64,000 nucleotides of DNA from Candidatus Allofournierella merdipullorum (GTDB lineage Bacteria; Bacillota; Clostridia; Oscillospirales; Ruminococcaceae), in assembly GCA_019116345.1 (NCBI GenBank), contig DXBV01000025.1, positions 30,598-94,597 on the forward strand. Reading direction: 5' to 3'. Made by a program: the position numbers and the translations under genes. Every line of letters begins with the position of its first letter. Positions within the stretch are counted from its first letter, which is position 1. The notes below the pieces were generated by a model. It saw only the letters and a list, made by a program, of their open reading frames with translations. It searched no databases and had not been told where the DNA came from. Positions 1 to 6,709 of the stretch are shown here, piece after piece.

Positions 1-1409
1 TCGGGATAGCCCGTGGGCCCCAGCTGCAGGCTGTTGCGCACAAAGACATAGGCGTTTTTGCTGGGCGTCAGCGCCTCCCGGCGCTTTTGCAGCTCTTCCA
101 GCTCCGCGCGGCGGCTGTCGTCGCCCAGGCAGGCCAGCATCTGCTTGTAGATGGCGGAGCGCTGCTCGGTGTCCCGCATGAGGTGGTAGAGGGTGGTGGC
201 CTCCACCATCAGCGCCTGGCGGGGGTCGCGTCCGGCCAGGCGGATGGCGTCGGTCAGCGGGCCTTCCACAAAGCGGCGCTCGCTGTCCCGCCGGAGCAGG
301 CTGCCGTCCAGCACAAAGCGGTGGGTGGCGGCCAGTTCCAGCAGCGCGCGCCGGTCCAGCGCGCCGCCCGCGTACTCCTTCAGCCCCTCCAGCGGCTGCA
401 CGGCGGCCAGCTTCTGGGTAAACAGCTGGTCCTGCACGCTCTGCCAGCTGGCTTCGCTCTTGTCTTTCAGCAGCAGCTCCTGGCGCACCTTTTCCAGTTC
501 CGCCTGCAATTCCCGATTGCGCTGCTCGCTCTGGCGGGCGCCGACGTATTCGCCGATCTTGGCGATCAGCTCCTCTTCCACGCCGCAGCAGACTCCCTTC
601 TCCACCTCGATGCGGGCGCTTTTCAGCGCCGCCAGCACCTCGGTCTCATCGCAGCCGGTGCGGGCCTGCAGGGCCTCCACCGAAATGAGCTTCAGCGCCT
701 TGGCCCGCGCAAGGCAGGCGGCGAGGCGGTCCGCCTGGGCCCGCAGCTGTTCCACCCACAGGGTGTTCAGCAGCGACTGCATGGTCTCGATGCCTTCCTC
801 CCATTCCTTCTGGGACATCTTGGCAAAGATTTGGCCGTTGTCGTGGCCGAGCCAGGCGTTGCGCACCTCGCTGCCCCGGTTGTTCAGCTTCTTCCAGCGG
901 GTCTTCTGCTCGGCGTCGTCGCCGGCGTAAAGCGCCCGCAGCCCGTCCGGGCAGGCCCGCTTCACCAGCGGGAACACGTCGTAGCTCTCCGGCTCCAGGT
1001 CGCCCAGCAGCGACCCCACCTTCAAAAGGCCCGCCAGGTCAAAGCAGCGGATGATGCGCTGCCGGTCCTCGGCGGAGAACCGGCCCCGCAATTCTCTTTT
1101 GATACGGGCGGTGTACTCCGCGCCGGAGGCCCGGTTCAGCTCCCACAACCGCAGGCCCAACTGGGTCTCCAGGCTTCTGCGGTCCAGCACCGCCGGGAAA
1201 TTATTGTCCCGCCGGGCATCGTCCTTTTTGCGGTTGTTCTTCTCCACGCAGGCCCGGAAAAAGGCCTCGAACTCCGATTCCGGCAAAACGCGCAGATAAA
1301 ACTGCTGCAGATACTCCCGCAGCTCTCCCCCCGCCTCGTGGGCGGCCGCCGAGCGGACCCTGGCCTGGGGCCCGGCCCCCGCTTTTTTCATCCCTGCGTT
1401 TCCTTCCAT
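1..1409 (-). CDS. HEPN-domain-like protein, 3' end beyond window (partial)
   Basis: An uninterrupted reading frame of about 469 codons continues past the left edge, so the C-terminus is missing. I chose the ATG at 1409 because AGGAGG lies 9 bases upstream (1419-1424); the ATG at 1416 is too close to it and opens a short, different frame. Around residues 145-210 the pattern resembles Swt1-like HEPN domains: a hydrophobic helix pair with R183-N-A-W-L-G-H189, an Rx4-6H motif typical of HEPN ribonucleases, then a helix ending in a leucine-rich LLNTLW. Residues about 310-360 are Glu/Gln/Lys-rich and probably coiled coil. I see no signal peptide or membrane segment, so it is probably cytoplasmic. 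HEPN proteins often act in RNA cleavage or defence; function here is inferred only from the motif. A good promoter lies upstream. Family assignment is tentative. Confidence 0.6.
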   Translation of the reverse strand, partial: MEGNAGMKKAGAGPQARVRSAAAHEAGGELREYLQQFYLRVLPESEFEAFFRACVEKNNRKKDDARRDNNFPAVLDRRSLETQLGLRLWELNRASGAEYTARIKRELRGRFSAEDRQRIIRCFDLAGLLKVGSLLGDLEPESYDVFPLVKRACPDGLRALYAGDDAEQKTRWKKLNNRGSEVRNAWLGHDNGQIFAKMSQKEWEEGIETMQSLLNTLWVEQLRAQADRLAACLARAKALKLISVEALQARTGCDETEVLAALKSARIEVEKGVCCGVEEELIAKIGEYVGARQSEQRNRELQAELEKVRQELLLKDKSEASWQSVQDQLFTQKLAAVQPLEGLKEYAGGALDRRALLELAATHRFVLDGSLLRRDSERRFVEGPLTDAIRLAGRDPRQALMVEATTLYHLMRDTEQRSAIYKQMLACLGDDSRRAELEELQKRREALTPSKNAYVFVRNSLQLGPTGYP

Positions 1410-1463
1410 TTTTCATGACCTCCTGACGGGTCGCTGCCCCTTTGCGCGTTTTTTGCTTTTTTC

Positions 1464-1493
1464 ATTATACTGCAACCAAAAGCAGCATTTCAA
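1464..1493 (-). promoter_or_regulatory. Sigma-A-type promoter for the HEPN-like gene
   Basis: Reading the minus strand, TTGAAA (1493-1488) and TATAAT (1469-1464) are separated by 18 bp. The consensus -10 lies about 55 bases before the chosen ATG. Confidence 0.7.
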
Positions 1494-1506
1494 CGAGCGC
1501 CCCGCT

Positions 1507-1603
1507 CTGCTTTTTTTATAGCGCCGGACGCGGCGGAAGTTAAAGGCCGGACGAAAAAAATTTTTTCTTTTTAACTTTTTCGGGCCGCGGCGCTATAAAG
1601 CAG
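1507..1603. repeat. Long imperfect inverted repeat between divergent promoters
   Basis: Outer arms TTTATAGCGCCG (1515-1526) and CGGCGCTATAAA (1588-1599) are perfect reverse complements. They extend with CTGC/GCAG (1507-1510 and 1600-1603) if a run of extra T in the left arm is bulged out. Inside, AAGTTAAA (1537-1544) can pair with TTTAACTT, around a central A7T6 block. The whole could fold into one long hairpin or cruciform. It sits between the divergent promoters of the HEPN-like gene and the Sel1-like gene and may be a terminator-like insulator or a small non-autonomous element. No function is demonstrated. Confidence 0.6.
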
Positions 1604-1628
1604 GGTGACGGCAGCATCTCTTCGGCAC

Positions 1629-1658
1629 TTGCGCCCCGCGAAGGATCTGCACTATAAT
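1629..1658 (+). promoter_or_regulatory. Candidate promoter for the Sel1-like membrane protein
   Basis: A consensus TATAAT lies at 1653-1658. TTGCGC at 1629-1634 is a weak -35 at 18 bp. Transcription would start about 25 bases upstream of the ATG. Confidence 0.5.
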
Positions 1659-1689
1659 AAATACGTCTTTGACGCAAGGAGGAAAAACC

Positions 1690-3738
1690 ATGTATCGTTA
1701 TGAAGATCTCATGCTGGACGACCTGCTGGAGGACCCTTCCTTTGATGAGGACGATCCCGAAGTTCTGTACGCCCTGGCCCGGTGCTATCTGGAGGGCAAG
1801 GGCGTTGCGGCCGACGAGGCCATCTATCGGAAATTTCTGAAAAAAGCCGCCGACGCGGGCAGCAAGACCGCCCGCCTGGAGCTGGAAGCCGCCGCGCCGG
1901 CGCAGCCCGACGAGCCCAAAGAGGCGGGCGACGCCTGCCTGGATGAGGCCGCCCTGTGCCGGTCGAAAGGTGACATCTCCGGCGAGATCGCCGCTTTGGA
2001 GCGGGCGTGGGCCACGCCCGGGCGCTACAGCCCGGAGCAGGCCCAGGCCATCAACCTGCGGCTGGGCGAGCTTTACTCCCAGCCCGGCCCCTGGGAGGCG
2101 CCGGAGCGCAGCTACGCCAGCTACTGCACCGCCGTTGAGATGGGCAGCAGCGTCGCCCCGCTCCGCTGCGCGGACTGTCTGCGCCGGGGCTACGGCTGCA
2201 CCGCCAGCGAGAGCGACAGCCGGGCGATGATCCTGCTGGCCGCCCAGCGGGGGCCGGCCCGTCTGAAGTACGACACCGCCCTGGACATACTGGACAGCAC
2301 CCCCGGCGAGGCGCTTCTGCTCCTGGACAAGGCGCAGGAAGAACTGGAAAGCGACGGGGGCAACGAGCCTCTGCTGCGCCGGGTGCGGCTGCATCTGGCG
2401 GCGCTGAAAAACGGCGGCTGCCTGCCGGAGGAGATGGTGGCGGCGGCGCTGGCGGAAACGGAGGACCCCTCGGTGACCTCGCTGCTGCTGGCCACCTTCA
2501 CCCGGCAGCCCCGGCTCATCACCCAGGCCGTATCCCCCTTCGTGAGCCGCATGGCCCGCCAGCCCGGCAAAGACCAGCCGGGCTGGCTGAACCTTGCCGC
2601 CGACCTGGGCGACGCCTATGCCCGCGAGGAGCTGAAGCGCCGCAATATGGCGGACTTTGCCCGCATCATCCGGGAGGAGCCGCAGGCCGAACCGCTGCCT
2701 CCGGAGACGGACGCGGCCGGCCCCGCTCCGCAGCCCGGCCCCGCCTGGCCGGGGCTGCCGACCCTCACGCCCGAACAGGCGGCCCGGCGCAAACGGCAGG
2801 ACCGCATTGCCCGGCGCATCAGCGTGGTGCTGGCGGTGCTCTTTGTGGCGTTCATCTTCCTGGGGCCGACGGTCACCCGCTTGTTTTCCTCCGAACAGAT
2901 GCCGGATATGCTGAACAGCCTGTCCGCCAACAACACCACCCTTGCCCGGCGCACCACCTACTCCTATGACGAGGACGCCTTCGCCCAGAAGCAGGGGGGC
3001 ACCTTCAACACCGGCGAGAGCTACGACAGCGCTCTCTATGCCTCCACCAGCTACAACGCGGTGGAGTACCAGCTGGAAGGGAAGTACGACACGCTGACCG
3101 GCCGCTGGGGCATCGACTCGAACTTCATCAACACCACCTGCCAGAGCAGCTTTTCGGTGTATGCCGACGGCCGGTGCGTCTATGAGTCGCCGGTCATCAC
3201 CGGCGGCAGCGCCCCCTGCGACGTGGAGGTGGATGTGACCGGCTGCAACCTGCTGACCATCATCTTCCAGGGCGCCGACGGCTCCGCCCGGTTCGCCGAC
3301 GCGGAACTGGAAAACCGCTCGGGGGTCAAAACGCCCGCCGACGCCCTGCCGGAGCTGGCGCCCGGCGCCTGGCTGAGCGGCATGAACCTGATGCAGGGTG
3401 ATTTCTACTCCGGCGACAGCGGCCACTCGGTGAGCACCAGTATTTACAGTTATGACTCGGCGGAGACCTTTGCCACCTTCTATCTGGGCGGGGAATACGA
3501 GAGCCTCAGCGCCGTACTGGAGGTGTCGGCCAGCGCCCCCATGTATCTGGAGGTGTACGGCGATGATGAGCTGCTCGCCTCCAGCGAACCCATGGCCAAC
3601 GGCAGCGTGCCTTTCTCGGCGGATCTGAAGGGCTGCCAGCAGCTCACGGTCCGGTTCTGCCTTAGCGACTCCGACGCTGCCGCCTACGGCGGCTCCATCA
3701 CTCTGGCGGGGGCCCGGCTGTCCCGCAATCCGCTGTGA
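1690..3738 (+). CDS. Single-pass membrane protein, Sel1-like N-terminus and two C-terminal beta-sandwich-like repeats
   Basis: 682 aa. The ATG at 1690 is chosen because AAGGAGG lies 7 bases upstream; an upstream TTG in frame at 1669 would include the ribosome site itself. Residues about 15-65 resemble a Sel1/TPR repeat (ALARCYLEGKGVAADEA). The N-terminal 370 residues are alpha-helical and lack a signal peptide. A hydrophobic segment follows at about 377-397 after a basic stretch (RRKRQDRIARR), which predicts an inside-to-outside single pass. The remaining roughly 285 residues would lie outside. They contain two similar units, about 455-540 and 590-680, each ending in a pattern like GCNLLTIIF or GCQQLTVRF, as in NPCBM-like carbohydrate-binding modules. 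A role in sensing or binding extracellular sugar is possible but inferred. It is monocistronic, with its own promoter and strong terminator. Confidence 0.75.
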   Translation: MYRYEDLMLDDLLEDPSFDEDDPEVLYALARCYLEGKGVAADEAIYRKFLKKAADAGSKTARLELEAAAPAQPDEPKEAGDACLDEAALCRSKGDISGEIAALERAWATPGRYSPEQAQAINLRLGELYSQPGPWEAPERSYASYCTAVEMGSSVAPLRCADCLRRGYGCTASESDSRAMILLAAQRGPARLKYDTALDILDSTPGEALLLLDKAQEELESDGGNEPLLRRVRLHLAALKNGGCLPEEMVAAALAETEDPSVTSLLLATFTRQPRLITQAVSPFVSRMARQPGKDQPGWLNLAADLGDAYAREELKRRNMADFARIIREEPQAEPLPPETDAAGPAPQPGPAWPGLPTLTPEQAARRKRQDRIARRISVVLAVLFVAFIFLGPTVTRLFSSEQMPDMLNSLSANNTTLARRTTYSYDEDAFAQKQGGTFNTGESYDSALYASTSYNAVEYQLEGKYDTLTGRWGIDSNFINTTCQSSFSVYADGRCVYESPVITGGSAPCDVEVDVTGCNLLTIIFQGADGSARFADAELENRSGVKTPADALPELAPGAWLSGMNLMQGDFYSGDSGHSVSTSIYSYDSAETFATFYLGGEYESLSAVLEVSASAPMYLEVYGDDELLASSEPMANGSVPFSADLKGCQQLTVRFCLSDSDAAAYGGSITLAGARLSRNPL

Positions 3739-3764
3739 GCCCGCTCTGTTCAAAACGCATCTCT

Positions 3765-3798
3765 GCCGCCGCGGCTTTTGCGCCGCGGCGGCTTTTTT
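3765..3798 (+). terminator. Intrinsic terminator
   Basis: A perfect 11-bp stem (GCCGCCGCGGC pairing with GCCGCGGCGGC) has a 6-nt loop and is followed directly by six T. Confidence 0.92.
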
Positions 3799-3827
3799 CA
3801 TCGTTTCAAAAAATTTTTCCGTTTTTC

Positions 3828-3857
3828 TTTAACTGCCTCCGCCGCCCGCCCTATATA
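3828..3857 (+). promoter_or_regulatory. Weak candidate promoter for the Big2-like lipoprotein
   Basis: TTTAAC (3828-3833) and TATATA (3852-3857) are spaced by 18 bp, about 55 bases before the start codon. Both hexamers are imperfect. Confidence 0.35.
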
Positions 3858-3912
3858 GGGGGTGTAAGCGATCGCGCAACCACTCAACAACAAAAAGAAA
3901 AGAGGAAAAAAC

Positions 3913-4842
3913 ATGAAAAAGATGAAACTTGCCTGCCTCGCGGCGGCCTCGCTGCTGATGCTCTCCGTCCTGGCCGGATGCTCCGCCCCCGCCTCCTCCG
4001 CCTCTGCCGCGTCCTCCGCGCCCTCCGTCTCCCAGTCCATCGCCTCCGGGCCGGACAGCGCCCCCGCCGAGAAAGAGACCGCCTCCCGCCCCGAGGCCAC
4101 CCCCGAAGCGGACAGCTCCGCTTCCCAGCCTGCTGAAGAAACTGTGGTGGCGGTGACCGGGCTGCGGCTCTCCGCCACCTCCAAGTCCCTGAAGCCCGGC
4201 CAGAGCGGGACGCTGGAAGTCTACACCAGCCCCCGGGAGGCCGCTGCCCCCGAGGCGGAAGGCCTTGCCTGCACCAGCAGCAACGAGACCGTGGTCACCG
4301 CGTCGGTGAGCGGCGAGGGCCGCGTTTCCCTGAAGGCGGTAGCCGCCGGCTCCGCCGAGGTGACCGTCACCTACCAGGGCTTCTCCGCCGTCTGCCGCGT
4401 GACCGTGGCGGCTCCGGCTCCCGCCGCCACCGCCGCGCCCCAGACCCCCGCGACGCAGGCTCCCTCCACCCAGACTCCCGCCGCCACCCCTGCGCCAGAA
4501 ACTCCCGCGCCCACTCCCGCTCCCACCCCTGTGCCTACCCCTGTGCCCACCCCCGTGCCCACTCCCAGTGGCTCCTGCCCGGTGGACAACTCCACCCTGC
4601 TGAGCGACGGCAGCTGCGCGCTGGCCGGCCTGCACTGGATGTACCAGGACCCCACCAACGGCTACGGTTTCTCCGAGGAACTGATCCAGGCCTGGCGTGA
4701 CGCCTGCAACGCCACCGACGCGCCCCTGAACGTCATCATTCCCGGCGGCGGCATCATGGGCTACACCTGCGAGCAGTGCGGCGGCGACATCGTCATCAAG
4801 GCTCAGGGCCCCGTTCTGGGCTGCGAGAACGGCTGCTGGTAA
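3913..4842 (+). CDS. Surface lipoprotein with Big2-like domain and Pro/Thr linker
   Basis: 309 aa. A basic start, hydrophobic stretch and lipobox LAGC (C at about residue 22) mark it as a lipoprotein, followed by a Ser/Ala-rich tether. Residues about 78-162 look like a bacterial Ig-like (Big2) domain: VTGLRLSATSKSLKPGQSG at the start, then a GxAxVTVTYQG end. A long linker of Ala/Thr/Pro repeats, including four PVPTP-type units, spans about 165-218. The last 90 residues hold six cysteines, including a CEQCGG pair, so a small disulfide- or metal-stabilised module is likely; I do not recognise it. It is probably displayed on the cell surface. It lies between two terminators and appears monocistronic. 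The coding sequence is strongly skewed to C in the linker. Confidence 0.8.
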   Translation: MKKMKLACLAAASLLMLSVLAGCSAPASSASAASSAPSVSQSIASGPDSAPAEKETASRPEATPEADSSASQPAEETVVAVTGLRLSATSKSLKPGQSGTLEVYTSPREAAAPEAEGLACTSSNETVVTASVSGEGRVSLKAVAAGSAEVTVTYQGFSAVCRVTVAAPAPAATAAPQTPATQAPSTQTPAATPAPETPAPTPAPTPVPTPVPTPVPTPSGSCPVDNSTLLSDGSCALAGLHWMYQDPTNGYGFSEELIQAWRDACNATDAPLNVIIPGGGIMGYTCEQCGGDIVIKAQGPVLGCENGCW

Positions 4843-4852
4843 GCCGGTTTCA

Positions 4853-4887
4853 AACGCCGGGCCGCGTTGCAACGGCCCGGCGTTTTT
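4853..4887 (+). terminator. Intrinsic terminator
   Basis: A 12-bp stem (AACGCCGGGCCG with CGGCCCGGCGTT) around an 8-nt loop is followed by a T run at 4883-4887. Confidence 0.9.
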
Positions 4888-4950
4888 GCTATACTGAGAG
4901 CAAACGGGCGGCCCGCCGGGCCGCCTCCAACGGCTGCGAGGGAATTTGCC

Positions 4951-5571
4951 ATGAAACGAGTTTATATCACTGCCGTCCCGCTGGACAGCAACTTCGCCAT
5001 CCAGCGCCAGACGGCGCTGCCCGCCAACTACACCGCCCACCACCCGCCCCGGGCGGCCTATTACCCCATCGTGCCCGTTATTGAGGACACCGCCCGCCCC
5101 GGAGACGAGGTGCGGGTGATCGCCGTGCGCCAGACCAACGCGCCCCACAGCGAGAACCTGGAGATCTTCCGCCGGGAGCTGGAGGAGCTGGGCCTGCCCT
5201 TCACCCTCACCGACCTGACGGTGCCGGAGACCCAGCAGAAGAACGCCCTGCTGGACCTGTTCGAGGCCCTCACCGGCTGCATGGAGCCGGACGCCTGCTA
5301 CTACGCCTGCGTCACCTTCGGCACCAAGACCTGGCCGCTGGTGCTCTCCTCGGCGCTGCGCTACGCCGAAAAGCTGCTGGACGGCACCGAGGTCAAGGGC
5401 GTTTACTACCGGGAGATCACCCGCAAGGCGGGGGAGCAGACCGGCGTGGCCCAGTACGACGTGAGCGCCCTGTTCACGCTGGATTCCATCATCGACCTGG
5501 CCGCCGGGGCCGGCGTGGAGAATCGGCAGGCCTTTTTGCGGCTGCTGCTGCACCCCGACCGGGAGGCGTGA
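4951..5571 (+). CDS. Distant CARF/DxTHG-like (TM1812-type) protein
   Basis: 206 aa. The start is MKRVYITAVPL, after a weak GAGGG; an upstream in-frame codon at 4867 lies inside the preceding terminator. The fold pattern looks Rossmann-like: a first strand (VYITAVPL), a central strand with VRVIAVRQTNAP, and a segment YACVTFGTKTWPLVLSSALRYAEKLLDG followed by VKGVYYREI. That order matches TM1812/Csx-type CARF proteins, where the equivalent motif is DxTHG. Here it reads C-V-T-F-G, so the motif is degenerate. It ends with a helix resembling the DLAxLxxLxxxI region of that family. CARF proteins bind cyclic oligonucleotides, but no CRISPR genes lie in the window. The next gene starts 2 bases after the stop, so the two are probably coupled. 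Assignment is by pattern only. Confidence 0.5.
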   Translation: MKRVYITAVPLDSNFAIQRQTALPANYTAHHPPRAAYYPIVPVIEDTARPGDEVRVIAVRQTNAPHSENLEIFRRELEELGLPFTLTDLTVPETQQKNALLDLFEALTGCMEPDACYYACVTFGTKTWPLVLSSALRYAEKLLDGTEVKGVYYREITRKAGEQTGVAQYDVSALFTLDSIIDLAAGAGVENRQAFLRLLLHPDREA

Positions 5572-5573
5572 CC

Positions 5574-6617
5574 ATGACAGAGCAACTGCAAGAACTGGAA
5601 CGCCGCATCGAGGAACACCCTCTGTGGCGTCTGCCCGGGGAGCAGCGGCTGCAGGACACCGCCCGCTGGCAGGAGCTGTGGCTGCTGGTGATGCGCCGCA
5701 AGGGGTTCCTGCAAAAGGTGGAGCGCCGGCTGCAAAGCCAGGAGAACGTTCTGGCCGAGGACGAGGACGAACTGCAAAGCGCCCGTTTCAGCGGCGCGGG
5801 GCGGCGTCGGCAGCAGTACGACAGCTGCGCCTTTGCCGAGAGCCTGCGGGCGGCGGTGAAAGGCTACGCCCCCGAAAAAGGCGGTTCGTTCCTTGCCTAT
5901 TTCGACGCCATTTACGAAAAAGACCTGCACCGGGCGGCCAACCGGGAACAGGGCCAGCGGCAGGAGAGCGCCCAGCCTCTGACCCGGTGGGAGACGAACC
6001 TGTGGAAAGAGCTTTGCCGCCTGACGGAAAAACGGGGGCTGGACCCCCGGGAGCTGCCCGCCCGCTTTTACGTTGAACTGGCGGACGTGCTGGGCGTGCG
6101 TCCGGAGCAGCTGGAGCGGGTGATCCGCAAGTGCAGCGCCACCCGGTGGATCACCTCGCTGGACCGGGAGGAGGACGACCCTTTGCCCGAGCCGGAGGAC
6201 CTGTCCGCCCGCAGTGAGATGGACCGTCTGGAGAGCGTCCAGTTGGTCATGGAGTCCATCGCTCTGTTCGCCGAGCGGGACGCGGCGGAATACCCCCGGC
6301 TGTTCTTCACCACCGACGTGCTGGCGCCCATGCGGGCCCAGGAGCCCACGGTGGACCCCACCGTCTACTGCGCGCTGCTGGAAAAGCAGGAGCCGCTGCT
6401 CTGGGCCCGGGTGTTCCCCCGGGGCTACATCGATTTCGTGTTCCTGCCGCCCCCGGCGCCGGACACCCTGCGCCATCTGCTGGCGGCGCGGATGGGCCAC
6501 CCGCTGCAGGATTCCACCATCGCCGCCTTCAAGGAAGTCACCCCGGCGGCGGTGAGCTACCAGCGCAAGCGGTACACCACCGCCATGCGGCTGCTGGCCG
6601 CCCAGCTGCGGGACTGA
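5574..6617 (+). CDS. Divergent sigma-70-like protein
   Basis: 347 aa. The ATG at 5574 has GGGAGG 7 bases upstream, inside the end of the CARF-like gene. Residues about 95-130 (KGGSFLAYFDAIYEKDL) recall sigma region 2. Residues about 160-205 (LADVLGVRPEQLERVIRK, then ITSLDREEDDPLPEPEDL) closely recall the sigma region 3 pattern, where a helix-turn-helix is followed by SLD and an acidic stretch. The region that should be region 4 (about 210-347) is altered and not clearly helix-turn-helix. It is probably a cytoplasmic DNA- or RNA-polymerase-binding regulator controlled by its partner. Alternatives are an anti-sigma or unrelated helical protein. No membrane segments are seen. Confidence 0.5.
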   Translation: MTEQLQELERRIEEHPLWRLPGEQRLQDTARWQELWLLVMRRKGFLQKVERRLQSQENVLAEDEDELQSARFSGAGRRRQQYDSCAFAESLRAAVKGYAPEKGGSFLAYFDAIYEKDLHRAANREQGQRQESAQPLTRWETNLWKELCRLTEKRGLDPRELPARFYVELADVLGVRPEQLERVIRKCSATRWITSLDREEDDPLPEPEDLSARSEMDRLESVQLVMESIALFAERDAAEYPRLFFTTDVLAPMRAQEPTVDPTVYCALLEKQEPLLWARVFPRGYIDFVFLPPPAPDTLRHLLAARMGHPLQDSTIAAFKEVTPAAVSYQRKRYTTAMRLLAAQLRD

Positions 6618-6634
6618 ACCTTCCCAGAGAAAAC

Positions 6635-6669
6635 GCCGGCCGGGACGGGCAATTTTTGCCCCCCGGCCG
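6635..6669. repeat. GC-rich inverted repeat after the sigma-like gene
   Basis: CGGCCGGG pairs with CCCGGCCG, with an inner GGGCAA/TTGCCC stem. It lacks a following T run, so it is at best a weak terminator or an RNA 3'-end stabiliser. Confidence 0.4.
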
Positions 6670-6709
6670 CATATGTTGTTGACAGCCCGGCTGCGGGCGG
6701 GGAGTGACG

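Noticed and set aside
1201..1416. Minus-strand 71-aa frame from the ATG at 1416
   Set aside because: Two bases from the ribosome site and in a different frame from the long open frame starting at 1409.
87..1418. Long plus-strand frame opposite the HEPN-like gene
   Set aside because: Its composition (Gln/His/Leu/Gly-rich) is typical of antisense frames in GC-rich DNA, it has no ribosome site, and the minus frame has motifs, promoter and ribosome site.
1540..3801. 753-aa antisense frame over the Sel1-like gene
   Set aside because: Repetitive Gly/Ala/Gln/His sequence without domains, and it crosses the 3' terminator and promoter of the real gene.
3829..5553. 574-aa Gly-rich antisense frame over the lipoprotein and CARF-like genes
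   Set aside because: Its glycine repeats are the complement of the Pro/Ala/Thr linker, and it spans a terminator.
4951..5571. CRISPR array or cas operon linked to the CARF-like gene
   Set aside because: I looked for regularly spaced direct repeats throughout the window and saw none, and no Cas effector genes are present.
6679..6684. Perfect TTGACA before the DUF4832 gene
   Set aside because: No -10 element at 16-19 bp; the expected position is GAGTGA within the ribosome-site region.
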